NCBI RefSeq assembly: GCF_014633365.1
Contig: NC_068345.1
Coordinates: 12,222,058 to 12,286,057 of the forward strand
Direction: 5' to 3'
Length of the DNA: 64,000 bases
Source: Diospyros lotus
Taxonomy: Eukaryota; Streptophyta; Magnoliopsida; Ericales; Ebenaceae
Below are positions 34,208 to 46,987 of this stretch, in pieces (the stretch's first letter is position 1; each line of letters begins with the position of its first letter). The notes under the pieces were generated by a model. The model did no database searches. It was not told the DNA's origin and was given only the letters and a program-made list of their open reading frames with translations. Both the position numbers and the translations under genes were made by a program.

Positions 34208-35743
34208 ACAAATTCTGCAACTTTTGCACATTTCCTGTCTTGTGTCTGTTAGAAAAGTTTTGTATTTTCACTTGATGAAGAACCGCTATACATATTAATG
34301 CTTCCTGTATGAACAAATTTGGGATCTTCCATGACCAGACTGACTATATATCATTTGATTTTGGTTCCTATTCTGTTGTACTCGCTCCTTCTTGATCCTA
34401 AAATATTTCCATGACCAGACCATATATCATTTGATTTTGGTTTCTACCTTTTAAAATGCACACTAAAATACTTTATTAAATACACATGATAACTATTTAA
34501 TGTTAGAATACATCTTCCTCTGTTTTTAATGTTAGACTATATATCAATTGATTCCTAAAGTACGTAAGTGGGATTTAAATATTTTATGTTAGAATACATC
34601 TTCCTCTGTTTTTACACCAATATATATAAATGGGCCTCCATCGGTCCATATTTGCAGCTCATTTTGATCCCTTTGGACATCAATTGTACCACATTTATTA
34701 GACTGTTGGAGAGGCTTGACAGGCAACAGTTGAGAGTCAACAAGATGGTGATTTTAAAAGACATTAAAGATATGTTCGGTGGTGATAAATAGTTCTTATC
34801 CTTTAAATAAATAAAATATTAAAAGGTTGAAAATAATATTCAAATGAGAACCTTTTTTTTAATAAAAATATTATTTGGACACTTAACGTTAACATTTTGT
34901 ATGATATTTAATACTAATAACTTTTGCAGAGAATAATTTGTGTGAGTTGAAGTGAAAGTAAATTCATAATACATTAACAATATTGAGTGATCACTATCTC
35001 AGTTAATTCTCTCAGAGTATACATTAATACTGAGTATCTATATATCTCAATTTCTTGGCACATCGACATTTTCTAGTTTCCAAGTAACGAACACAGTTTT
35101 TCGTATTCAATACTTCAACCCATTTCTCAAAATTTTCTTTTAAAAAAAGTTCAAGATGACAACTGAAGATCCAAAATCAGAAAAAACATCTTCATGCAAC
35201 TATAAATATATATATATATTTATATATAGCCCAATCCTTTTCCATAAAAAACAGTGGTAACCTTGAACTGATATTCTATTTCTGGTCTTTACTGAAACAT
35301 AATTAAACACCACCATTTATGATTACATATATATATATATATATATATGCCGCCATGAAAAGGGCAGGAGCATCTTCTTAATTCAGAAGCAATTCTCTCT
35401 CTTTTTGCAGATCGATTATGATCACGAGATTTAATCCCTCGCCACCGCTGCGAGCCAATATATAGTAGTGAGCAGCACATGATTTCCAGCTCAAAAGCTA
35501 CGGACTAATTAACCATTGAAATGGCGTTTCACGGGGCCATTAATTGCTGCTGCTGGCTGGCTGTCCATCCATCCCACCGCAACAATAACAAATTAAAGAA
35601 AAACGAACCCAATAGTTATTAATTAAAGACGATCGACGACACATTTGAGAAAATGGCTATATATATACACACATATACAAGGCATATCGAAGGGAGATAG
35701 ATGGATGTAGTGCATGGTTAATTAATGCATGCATGCAAGCGAG
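34208..35743. other. Intergenic region between the TOM2B-like and GDSL genes
   Basis: It begins with the 3'UTR of the TOM2B-like gene. At 34328-34455 and 34502-34620 short blocks are repeated (ATATATCATTTGATTTTGG twice, GTTAGAATACATCTTCCTC twice). A 74-codon plus-strand frame at 34568-34792 is not recognised. A (TA)n run lies at 35324-35348. A TATATATA stretch near 35658 could serve the GDSL gene. Confidence 0.4.
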
Positions 35744-37671
35744 ATGAGGAGTTTGAGAAAGCTGGTCTTGGCGGAGCTTGCGGCTCTCTTGTGGCTCACG
35801 GCCACCGCTTGCTCGCAGTTCCAGCAGCAGCCACAGGTGCCTTGCTTCTTCATCTTTGGCGACTCGCTGGTTGACAATGGCAATAACAATGGCATTCTCA
35901 CTCTCGCCAGAGCCAACTACATGCCTTATGGCATCGACTTCCCACAGGGCACCACTGGCCGCTTCACCAATGGCCGGACTTACGTCGACGCTCTAGGCAC
36001 GTACACATATATATACATGTATTGAAGATGCCATTTAATTTGTATGGTTCATTAATTAATTTTGATGAAAATTAATGTGCAATATTAATGGGGGCCGGGA
36101 ACATGTAAGCCTAAGGGTCTTAATTGTTTTTGCAGCTCAACTTCTAGGGTTTACAAGTTACATACCCGCTTATGCAAGTGTGCGAGGGCGCGACATTCTT
36201 AGGGGAGCGAATTATGCATCGGGAGCAGCTGGGATTCGGGATGAAACTGGCAACAACCTGGTAATTAATGAATCAGAATATATAGCACTTGATCCTAGCT
36301 AGCTTGTGTAAATCTTTTTAATTAGTTATTTAATTTTGTTAGGGTTAGACTCGTTAATCAGCCATAGATAGTAGAAGAAGAACACACAAATAACCCAATC
36401 AACTAACCTACATCAAAACAAGGATCGATATATAATCTAGTCAAACAATGATACTTAAGATTCATGAGCTTTTGAATGAAAAACTACAAACTGCATGTAT
36501 AACATTTGAGATTTTTTGAATTCGTTCTTAGATTTGGTTTCCTGTTCCTACCTGGTTTTGATTTTCTTGATCAAAACCAACTACATATATACGTACTCTC
36601 CTTTGATTTTGAGTTTGAAGAAATGTATACCCAACAAAAATTTGCTTGATATCGTGTTGTAGGGCGATCACGTACCGATGAACCGACAAGTAGCCAACTA
36701 TGCAACAACAGTGAGGCAGATAAGTAGGTATTTCAGAGGGGATATCAATGCTCTGAGTGGCTACCTCAGCAAATGCATATTCTACTCCGGCATGGGAAGC
36801 AACGACTATCTCAACAACTACTTCATGACCGACTACTACCCCACTCATTCACAGTTCACCCCGCCGGACTACGCCGCCGCTCTGCTCCAAGATTATTCTC
36901 GCCAACTCACAGTCAGTCTATATATATACATATATATATGTGCATATAAAACCCCAGCACTAGTACTAGTACTACTTGGTATTTCATGGCTGTTTGGATT
37001 TTACTCTGGCCTGTGAAACCAAGCTGTTTAATTATTGCGTGTGTGATTGGCTAGGAATTGTACAATTTCGGAGCTCGAAAAATAATCGTCACCGCGGTAG
37101 GCCAGATCGGTTGCATACCTTACCAGTTAGCCCGCTACAACGGCAACGATAGCCGGTGCAACGAAGAAATCAACAACGCCATCATCCTCTTCAATTCCGG
37201 CCTCCGAAAGCTGGTGGATGGCTTCAACAAGGGCCAGTTGCCCGGAGCAAAGTTCGTGTATTTGGATTCTTACCAAAGCACCAAAGACGTAGTGCTGAAT
37301 GGCAAATCTTATGGTGATGATATTACTCATTAATCATTTGCATGATTGATTGATTCTATATATGTATATGATGTTTTATGAATTTGGGCATCTGATTAAT
37401 TACTTGCTGCCTAGTTAAAACAGTGTAAGTTACTTGTTAATATGCAGGATTTGAAGTGGTGGACAAAGGGTGCTGTGGGGTGGGGAAAAACAACGGGCAG
37501 ATAACATGTCTGCCGCTGCAATCCCCGTGCGACGACCGCACGAAATACTTGTTTTGGGATGCCTTTCATCCGACGGAGGCCGCTAATATTGTGTTTGCTA
37601 AGCAATCATACGCTTCCAAGTCAAGATCTTATGCGTATCCCATAAATATACAGCAATTGGCAATGCTCTAA
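35744..37671 (+). CDS. GDSL esterase/lipase
   Basis: This is a secreted plant hydrolase of the GDSL/SGNH family, acting on esters or lipids; the substrate is not predictable. Exons are 35744-35996, 36136-36260, 36663-36911, 37055-37313 and 37448-37671, giving 369 residues, the normal family size. A hydrophobic N-terminus (KLVLAELAALLWLTATA) is a likely signal peptide. The blocks present are: I, FFIFGDSLVDNGNNN with catalytic Ser41; II, GANYASGAAGI at 108-118; III, GSNDYLNNY with Asn173; V, FWDAFHPTEAAN with Asp333 and His336. The first intron (35997-36135) must begin with GC (CTAG then GCACGT) to keep the frame; the others are GT-AG. An in-frame ATG at 35729 would add five residues. A paralogue lies on the opposite strand at the right edge of the window. 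Confidence 0.93.
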
Positions 37672-38031
37672 TTAATTAATGCTTTCAGATTAACCAGCCT
37701 AGCTAGCCCTATATATATATATTTCAACAAGTTCTCTGGTGCTTAAGCTGATCATATACATATATATATGGTCATGGCTTTTAATTAGTTTTCATGTTCC
37801 ATGAGGCAGTTCGCCTTCGCCCCTTCTCACTGAAGCTTCTGTCGTCGTGTTAATTTTCTTGATTATTGATTTGATTCTGTAGAACTGTTCTTTTATCCTC
37901 ATATATATATATATATAACTTTAATGAAATAAGCCAAATTGATTATCAGATTATGCATGCAATCTCCTTTACATTCTTAGAATTTTCAATAACTTAATTG
38001 TAGTCTCTCTTACATAATATTAATTGGTTAT

Positions 38032-38062
<31 letters not shown>

Positions 38063-39480
38063 TTGGGCACACACATCAAATGTACAATTCATATATCGAC
38101 ATATATAATTATATTTTTTGCTGGATTGATGGATCATCAATCGTTATTCAACTAAACCTATTTCTAACTAGTGCCTCTAATTTAAAGAACGGCAAGACCT
38201 CAATGTTCGTACGTGTATTGTAAAGAATCATTTTTATTTTAGGGTTTATTATTTTTTGCTAGTGCATTTATGTCATGTGTGTGATTTTTAAGTTATAAAC
38301 CTGCCTTATATATAAGCCTAGACAGTGTGCACCTAAAGGATAATAACTACAAGTTCTCATCAATATAAAAAATTTATAAAAATAAAATAAAAAATAGAGA
38401 TGTCATAAGGATTGTCAATCTTGGTCGGATTAATAACTTGGCTATGATAGATATATATTGGTCAAATCACCACCTCAAAAATTAAAAATAGTACTCTATA
38501 TTTAACAATATTCTAATACATAAAGAAAGAATGAGTTAATAACACCTATTATAACGTACCTTCCAAGGATTGAGATTTGGTGGTTTTATGATGTGGGATT
38601 TGTTGGAGTTTCTTAGTTGCAGTCACAGGCACTTAAAGTGGATTATATCAATCAACCCCTCAAAGTTATTTTTAAATACTATACCTCTACATATAATTAG
38701 CAACTTGGGTTAAATTTCATATAAAAGATAATATGTTGTTCACATTGGATAACATTTATGTTGCCTAACACGGGCTCATAAGGGGGTGGGTGTGTGGTTC
38801 CACTCTCCTATGGGGTCCACGCCCCCATCTTCTCTCTCAATTTGTATGCGTCGGGTAAATCTTATATATGTTGCTCGACATAGACAACATAAGAGTTTCA
38901 AATTTCATATATATCACATCTAAAATTTATTTAAAATGTGCTGACTACTCTTGTCGTTTGAAAAATAGCACCAACCTTTCTTGTTGTTAACAGAGCACAA
39001 ATGATGACCTTTTTCACTTGGTTGTATCCTATCTCATTTGTCTCTTTTCTCTTCCCTCTCTCTTATATATATCTCATTCTTTCTGGTGATTGCCACCAAT
39101 GATGGTACTCTATCTCACTCCAAGGACATTAGTCAGTTCCCAACCGTTCTCATTAGTGTGGGTTTGTCAATGATGAGGTTTCTTTCCCATCCTCGGTGTG
39201 TGTATGTTTACATATATATATATATATATATACGTTGACTATTTTTTTTTGTCTATATATATATATATATACACATATAGTATTCTCATATTCTTTCCTT
39301 ATCTATAGGAACCCAATCCCTTGGATTGACTCTTTTTCTCTTATCGTGGACCAACGATGGATTTTAGCTAAATTGAGCTTGGTAGGTGTCATTCATAGTT
39401 CATACAAGTCTTTCTCTCTCTTTCTCCCCGCTTTCTCGATTGAATCCCCTTTACAAGATCGATAGGTTTCTCCAAAAACT
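37672..39480. other. Intergenic AT-rich region with TA microsatellites
   Basis: It begins with the 3'UTR of the GDSL gene. TA runs lie at about 37712-37721, 37901-37916, 38033-38055, 39212-39231 and 39256-39272. No gene, RNA or clear transposon is seen; short open frames here are low-complexity. Confidence 0.5.
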
Positions 39481-39499
39481 CATTAATCTAGGTTTTGAA

Positions 39500-39965
39500 A
39501 AATAGCCAGTTGAACTCCACTAGGAACCTTTAGGATTGAACCCTTACCACCATGCATGCCAAAAATTTAAGTTGTTAGCAAAGGCACAACTTTTTATCCC
39601 TATCCACAATGTGAGTGCAATTTTCTCCCTAGACTTCACAAATAAGAAGTCCCATGAAACAATTATTGAGGCATGGGTATGGATCAACACCCCCCCCCAA
39701 GAACTGCGTTGCCAAAATCCCTTTCCCCAGGCTCCCTAAAACTACTTTAGATAAGACTCGAACCTATGACCTGCTCTAATACCAGTTGGATCCCACCAAG
39801 AACCTTTAGGACTGAGTGCTTACTAGCATGCCAAAAGTTTAAATTGTTAGTAAAGGCGCAACTCTTTATCTCTACCCACACTGTGAGTGCAACTTTCTCC
39901 CCAAGCCTCACAAACAAGTAGTCCCATGAAGTAGTTGCTAGGGCATAGGTTATGGACCAACACAC
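39500..39965 (-). repeat. Imperfect ~275-bp direct duplication with tRNA-like boxes
   Basis: Blocks starting near 39507 and 39783 repeat the same order: CCAGTTG, AGAACCTTTAGGA-like, CATGCCAAAA, TTGTTAG, GCACAACT, CACAATGTGAGTGCAA-like, TCACAAA, AGTCCCATGAA. On the minus strand 39755-39764 reads GGTTCGAGTC, a Pol III B-box match, preceded by TGGTATTAGAGC. This suggests a tRNA-derived SINE-type repeat or a related high-copy fragment; the assignment is tentative. Confidence 0.4.
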
Positions 39966-40091
39966 CCATCATGATCAATCGGTGTTTTTCCATAAATGCC
40001 AAATCTATGGGTTTTTGGATAAACCCGTATTGCAATGGGATTCTTTCCAAAAACCATCACAAATTGATGGGCTTTCAGAAACATCATCGAC

Positions 40092-43000
40092 TGTAATACC
40101 CAGAAATAATTTGAGAATAAAAAATGATATTTGATAAAGGCATAAACGGAATTTTGAAAAAATAAGATTATAGGGTACACTAACACAGCTTTGGACGACC
40201 GAATTAGTCAAAGGGAGTACCCCGGACCCTAGATAGCCAAGAAAAATGGTGTAGTATCGACGAGTGGTTTAAATTATGATTTTTAGTGATAAAAGAAATG
40301 AGATCGGGAACAGTTTTCGGTACAGCAAAAATACAGCTGCCAATTAGGTCGTATTACCGAATTGTTATAGACGATATTCGAAAAATCAATGGAGTGTGTT
40401 TAGGACTAATATTTGATGTATAGAACAATCCTTAAGTGGTTTCAGGTTGAATCGAGTGGATTTGAGGTCAAAATGATCAATCGGGCCTAAGTGTAATTTT
40501 CTAAATTTGTCCGAGGGAGGTCAAAACGGTAATTTTTTTGAAGTTTCAAGGGAGAAATGAGAAGTACTAATCTTTAGGGTCTTAGTGATGGTTCTAGAAA
40601 GATCAGGGGCTTGAGGATAAAGGCCAAATTGCAAAAGGAAGTTCAAGGGGGGCCAAACTGCAATTTTCAAAAAATTGCTCAAAGATGGCGGATTTGGCCG
40701 CGATTTGTGGCCCGAAAATTGGGAGATTTGGGTAGCAAATCTCGTCAGGGCATGGCCTAGGGTAGTCTAGGAGGCGTGTGGGAGGAGTTTTGGCCGAAAA
40801 TCGGCCACGTGAGGGTGGGTTTTAGCCTATAAATAGCCAAGGGTTTCGGTCGAATTGAAGCATCAAATTGCTCGGTTTTGAGGGCGAATCGAGGGAAACC
40901 AATAATGGGCTTTTGATCCTTGAGGCACGAGGAGCATTTCTGGAGAATTTCGTAAGTTTTCAAGCTGGTTTGAGGGAGTTTCGAAGGTGGCCGGAAAAGG
41001 AAGGCGGATCGCCGCGCTGCACTTGTAAACGCCCGATCGGGGGCCTTCCCGGTGTCCTTTCGGCCTGAAACCAATGGGGTTGGGATCGACTCTTCGTGGG
41101 CTTTCAGGGGGTATCGATTTTGGGGGCATCGAAGCAACCGCAGGCGACTAGCTCGCCGGAGAAGACAATGATCGTGTAGTGCACGCATTGTCCTCACTCG
41201 CAGAAACGCGCCTAGGCGCGTGGGGGCGCGTGCCACATAGGTAATTTCTGATTTTTTTTTCCAAAATCCTTGGAAAATTATTTTATGAATTATTATGTAA
41301 AAATATTTGAAAAAATAGTTGTGTAGATATTTATTTTGGATTATTAGAGAAGAAAATGGGAGAAAAATAGGAAAAATGTGAGAAAATTAAGGAAAAATTA
41401 TAATTGTTGGATAAATGTGATGATTAGGGTGCCTTGAGGGTTGAGACGAAATGATTCGTGCGAAGTTCGAAGAGGGCACGTAAATTGAGGCAAGCACGCA
41501 AATCGAGGCATACCGCGCTTGTCAAGAAGAATTTGAAATTTTGCCAAAGGTGAGTGGTTCTACTCGAAAAGACTTATAGTAACATGTGAATGGTTTACTG
41601 TGAGTGTTCATCCCTATGGCTTGGTTTATTGTGATGGTCTGTCCAAACGGTTATTTACACATGCATTGAATTTCGTACGATTGCATACATCGAACTGTTG
41701 ATTTTAAGTTATGCATGTTATGATTTTTCGGCATTGGCATGTTGTGTTGTCCATGTGGGACGTGGGTTGTTAACCTGTGACGTAGCTCTCGAGTGTCAGC
41801 ACTCGGAATGTGTGCCAAGGGTTAATGCTATGTGACCCACTTGGGACAGGGGCTGAGACGGACTTCACCCTACGGTACTCAAGTGGCGGGGCTGAGAGTG
41901 GACACCATCCTGGTTGTTGGCTCAAGTGGCGGGGCTGAGAGTGGACACCACCCCAGGTAGGGATGGCAATTGCAACCGAAACCGTGGGGAACCGAACCGA
42001 AACCGAATCGGTCAACGCGGTTAAAAACCGTTTGACTGGGTAATGGTTTGGTTCGGGAAAAAACCGAACACTGTTTCAATGGGTATGGTTTGGTTATGGT
42101 TTTCACTAAAACCAAATCGAAACCGAACCGAATGGTGGGTAACCGAATTGAACCGAATATATATATAATATAATATGTATATATAATATATATTATATAC
42201 AACCCCGCCCACCTGAGCCCCCAGCCCAATTGCCTTGCTTGCAAACCCTTCTCCCCTTCTCTTCTCCTTCATCTCTCGACCTCGCTCTCACTTTCTCTCA
42301 CCCTCGCTACCTCTCACTCGTCCGCCCACCCTCGCCCTTCCTCTCTGCATCTCTCTTTCTCTCACTCGCCCTCGCTGGATCTCTCTTGCTCTCACTAGGG
42401 CTCAGCCCCTACTCTTACTTGCCCTCGATCTCTCTCACCCTTTCTACCTCCTTTCTCTTGCTCCTCCGCGCGAGCTCGCCAGTCGCCCTCGCTCTCTGTA
42501 TCTCTCTTGCTCTCACTCGCCCTCGCTAGATCTTTCTTGCTCTCGCTAGGGCTCGGCCCCTCTTGCTCTCACTTGCCCTCGATCTCTCTCACCCTCGCTG
42601 CCTCTCGCTCTCTGCCTCATCTCTCTTCATATTAATTTATTTTTTATATTTATAATTTTGTTAGATGGAGTTGGCTCATTCATTTTAGATGGATATGCAT
42701 CAATTTACGAATAATATATTAATGTTGTTGATGAAGGTATTAACTTTCGTAGCTAATTTTCTTTAGCTTAAATTATAATTTAATTATGCCCATATTAATT
42801 TATTGATCTTAACAATTGTAGGTTTGGAAATGTGATTTTATATCCAATAAGTTTTGTAACTTTATGCAAGAATAAGGTAACTTTATTAGAATTTATCTTT
42901 GTTTGTTGTAAAATTATCAAAAAAATTTATGAATGCTATTTGTCTTTATTTGTTGATATGGATTAAACTAAAAAAAACATGGTTAAACCGAAACCGAATG

Positions 43001-43933
43001 GTTTGGTTATGGTTTTAAATTTTTAAAACCAAATGGGTAATGGTTTGGTTTTGGTTTTAGTAATTTAAGTTTGGTTTGGTTATGGTTTTGACAAAAATCG
43101 AAACCAAACCGAACCATTGCCAACTCTAACCCCAGGTTCCTTTGAGCAATAGCATTAAGGCCGAGATGTCGTGGATTTCGGGGATAGTGCTGATGTGACA
43201 CTCTTGGGGCTAGGGTTGCGTTGAGTTTTGGAATGCTTTTGAGTAGGAGCGTAAAGTTTAACAATGACAATTGGGTGATTCCCGGGTTCATATGTCGAGG
43301 TTGTCCCTCTTAAGCAGGATTGGTTTGCCAATGGGTCGGTGTGGTCGTGTCGCCTTTAGAGAGATTGCATTTTCCTCGGTTAGGGCTAAGTGCTATGTGA
43401 GATTCTCTTAGGCTGGGGCATGTCGGGATTTATCAGTTTTATATATGATTTTGCATATTTGCATGAAAATGTTTTTGAACTCTCACTTAGATGATTTAGC
43501 ATCTAATTTGGACTATGTTTCTGGAATATTCAAACGTTCCAAGTGAAAGCAGTGGCGCCAAGGGAAAGAATGTCATCGAGATGTAGCTGCTATGTTTAGT
43601 TTTCGTAGATTTTTTCTATGATTACAATGTTCAGAGGTTATGTAATATTTTGATATTTTCATGTGAAACATCGATTTGGTTATTATAAAGGAATTGTCAG
43701 TTATATATCATTGAGGTTTCGATCTTGCTTCCGCTGATGTGATTGATAATGTCTGTCTTAGTCTATTAGTTATTAAATTTTGATATGCTAAGAAGGTATA
43801 ATTGGGATTATCGGGAAACGATTATGATAAGAGTATATATATCGAGAGACTTATGTTGTATATAATATTGAAAAAAAAAAAATATTCCCGAAATCTCGAG
43901 ATAATGCTCGTTCTGAAAAAACGGGGCGTTACA
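40092..43933 (+). mobile_element. Solo LTR (~2.66 kb, Ty3/gypsy-like) interrupted by an hAT element
   Basis: It starts TGTAATACCC and ends GGGGCGTTACA, flanked by a 5-bp duplication TCGAC (40087-40091 and 43934-43938). Without the nested 1171-bp hAT element and its 8-bp duplication it is about 2663 bp, close to the 2631-bp relative at 50736-53366. The two share GGAACAGTTTTCGGTACAGC-type blocks. A TATAAATAG box lies at 40828-40836. There is no internal coding region, so it looks like an LTR left by recombination. The TGTAATACCC...GTTACA ends and large size suggest a chromovirus-type gypsy family, which is inference. Confidence 0.85.
41958..43128. mobile_element. Non-autonomous hAT transposon (1171 bp)
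   Basis: Terminal inverted repeats begin TAGGGATGGCAAT at the left and TAGAGTTGGCAAT at the right (read inwards). They are flanked by a perfect 8-bp duplication ACCCCAGG (41950-41957 and 43129-43136), the hallmark of hAT elements. Subterminal regions are full of AACCGAAC/GGTTTGGTT words. The core at 42240-42630 is a CT-rich, quasi-repetitive tract (CTCTCACTCGCCCTCGCT-like units). No transposase is present. Confidence 0.92.
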
Positions 43934-43938
43934 TCGAC

Positions 43939-45530
43939 AATGAGGAAGAAATCACCGTTAATAACAATCAAGAATAGACGATTTATTGAGGCTCTACCTT
44001 TTCAAGACTGCATTATTTCCTTTTAAGGTAAACCTTGAAGGTTTCACAATGAAAAATCCCTAGCTTAATTTTAATGGAGCTAGAAACCATATACAATCCC
44101 CTATCAAACAATAACACTTATTGTGACAAGCACAAATCCCTCGTACTCAAGTGAGAATTCCCTCACTTACCAAGTGAGTAAATACAACAAAAGAAAATTA
44201 ATTACAACTTATAAAACTTTTGATTAAAAGAACACAGAGAAGGTGAAAATGAAGAATGAACTTCAATCAATGTTCCAGCTTCAACAACACTTTCTTTTCT
44301 TTGAGAGTATAGTGTTCAACTCTTTTGGAAGTATTCAATTTTTTTATGCCTTAAACATCTCTATAGCTCAAGTAGTACATAAACCCCACTCACTAGCCAT
44401 AGAAGAAATATGGAGAAGGGAAGAGAACGCCATGTAACATTTAATTTGTTCTAGGTTAGACTTGTCTTTTTAATTAAAATTAATACTGTTTATCTAGATT
44501 AAAGATAGATCTCCAGTCTAGTTGGCCACATTATTATTAAAAATGAAAAGGTGCCAATGAAAAGATGTTAATTAGAGTGTAAATTAATCTTCAATTTAGC
44601 TAAATAGTATTATTTTTTAATTAATAGGTATGCTGGTAAACTTAAGAATTTTAGCTAGAATAAGAAGTATATATTTTAGAGAAAATATGGTTTCAAACAT
44701 GGATAAACTTAAAATAGATGTCTTGAGTCAACCGCGATAATTAAGAAATGTCACAATGATACAGTTAGTTTTGAGACAAAAAGTGAACATAACTACTTTG
44801 GGAAATGAGCAGACTTTTGACTTAGTTCAAAGATGAGCAAATCAATAAGATTAATCTTTTTCACAAGTACTAATTAAAACTTTCATGAGAATGCAAAACT
44901 AACTTCACTTGGTCCATGCAATTCTATAGAGATCAAGAGCAACAGATAGGAATATAACTCATCATCCTCATTCAAATATCAAGAGCAATAGATAGGATGA
45001 TGAGTTATAGACCAGTTTAGACTTCTTATGGGGCATTACTTGGACGTACGTTTGCCACTATTCAAACTTCTAAACACACGTATATATACATAGATGCTGG
45101 AAAGTTTATAGACTAGCAACTTTTTTTAAAGTATTTTATGTTACTTTATTAATAAAGAAAGTGTCTTTGTTATCATCATAATATATAATTTTATAAATAT
45201 TTGTACATTTGAGACTAATAATGTTGAAGATCACTAAGGGGATGTCTTGGAGACGTGAGTATGAGATGTAGGAGCTGACCTTAGGACAACCCTAGATAGA
45301 AAAGGGGTAATTGCAATCTAAAATAAGAGCTTAATTACATATAAAAGATAAGGGAGCCAACATTAATCACACATTAAGAATGGAGAATGATCATTCATAA
45401 ATCTTAGGTTATAGACTCTTAATGGAATTGAATCATCGTCAGTATAAAAATACCGGTCTTACTCTTTCTTATCTTAATACTCTTGGGATTACCATTTTTA
45501 CTTGATCTCCCGTCGCTCGTGTCATCGATT
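43939..45530. other. Intergenic AT-rich region, no gene seen
   Basis: The bases right of the solo LTR (to about 44190) resemble the transcribed part of the LTR-like repeats in minus orientation (caagcacaaatcc, ctcaagtgag words). The remainder has no recognisable feature. A short block (ATCAAGAGCAA...AGATAGGA) is repeated at about 44933 and 44978. Confidence 0.35.
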
Positions 45531-45665
45531 TCGACAGAAGAGATAAATTATAGGCAAATTTTTAGTCATTATCTAAGCTGAATATCAAACTCATGACTTA
45601 CTAATACTAATCTCAATCCCAACATATTACTTGCTCACCAGTTGACCTATGTCTTGGGAGCCTCT
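45531..45665 (-). mobile_element. tRNA-derived SINE-like fragment
   Basis: Read on the minus strand it has an A-box-like TAGGTCAACTGG and, about 45 bases on, a B-box-like ATGAGTTTGATATTC (45581-45596). This is the Pol III promoter layout of plant SINEs. Both boxes are slightly degenerate. No target duplication was found. Confidence 0.4.
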
Positions 45666-46985
45666 TATCTTAATACTCTTCTTTATTATTATTGTTGTCT
45701 TACTATAATTTGCATATTTTCTCCCAAAATCTTGTTTACACTTAGCTCAAGGGGTTGATTAGTTGTGAAAAACAACCTCTATTTTTAAGAAAAGTACTCC
45801 TTAGAGAATGAAAAATTAAAAAACCTTGTTTAAATATAAAATTTTTCCAAATAAAGAACAAATTAAGATTTAACAAAAACACAATTTTTTTTCAAAATTT
45901 AACTAAAATTAGAAAACTCCTAGTTAAAATGAGTCTTTAAATTTTTTCTTACTAATTTAAAAATTTTGAAGCCACCATTTTTCATAAAATTTCTCCTAAA
46001 TTATCTCTATTTAGTTACATAAAATTAAGTGCCTCTCCCTCTCCCTCTCCCTCTCCCTCTTTTGAACACACACACACACATATATGTATATATTTCAATT
46101 TTCTATATTCGAAATTAGTCTAACATATTAACGCATTTTTGTAAATTTTTTATAGAAATTAAAAATTAGAAATTTTGTAAAATATTTTGAAAAAGGTTAT
46201 AAAAAAAAAAAGAAGGTATTTTTTACGATTAGACAGTTACCTTCAAAGGTTCCATTAATTATTCATCAAAAAGAAAAAAGGTTTTGCATTAATTAAGTTA
46301 GTTTTTTTTTGGCTGAGATTAAGTTAGGATTTTATATTATTAATTAATAATATTTATCATCATCAGCAATCAAATCGAAATACGTCACTAAATAACTTTA
46401 AATACATATAAAATTAATGGGTCCTCTGGGGGTAAAGTCCAACTCTATAACTTCATATATATATATATATAAATAAATAAATATAATTAGGGTGGTCATA
46501 ATAACACGTAAATTATAAAATTAATATATCTGGCATGCAGTTGAAGTTTAATTTTTTAATCTTTTCAAATAAATATTAATTTGTATATATTAAGATGAAT
46601 ATTATAAGCAGTTATTGTTTTTTAAATTTTTACTTACTTGCTCTAATATCAAATTTATTTGAATGATATATATATTTTGGGTAGCGAAGACAAAATTGGA
46701 GATGAGGATATGGATGGATGGATCGATGAAGGGCTCTCTTCTCTTGCCGATACTCACCCATTACCTTACAAGGAACGTCTCAAATTAATTTTAAACGTGT
46801 TATGAAGAAGGAAGGCAATATATATATATATATAACACCAAAGACACAAAATCAAAACATTTTAATTTCTTCTTTGTAAAGTAAATTACCAATATATAGA
46901 ACCCTATATATAGCAGAAAATTCCATAATTAAATCAACCAGCACACATGCAAAAAAAAAAAAAAAACCAAAAACAAAAACACTAA
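45666..46985. other. AT-rich spacer with microsatellites
   Basis: A (CTCCCT)n run at about 46032-46060 is followed by (CA)n and a TATATGTATATA stretch. Further TA runs lie at 46458-46470 and 46818-46832, and an A17 run at about 46950-46966. No gene is seen. Confidence 0.5.
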
Positions 46986-46987
46986 GG

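Noticed and set aside
39755..39790. A tRNA gene at the B-box/TGGTATTAGAGC site
   Set aside because: No cloverleaf arms or acceptor pairing can be built around it; better explained as a SINE-like or retroelement fragment.
41100..41236. GC-rich minus-strand frame (159 codons, 40757-41236) as a gene exon
   Set aside because: It lies within the solo LTR leader after its TATA box, has no recognisable domain and is matched by overlapping frames in other phases.
42230..42549. Two overlapping ~100-codon frames rich in Leu/Ser/Pro
   Set aside because: They are readings of the CTCTC/CTCGCC quasi-repeat in the hAT element core, with no conserved domain.
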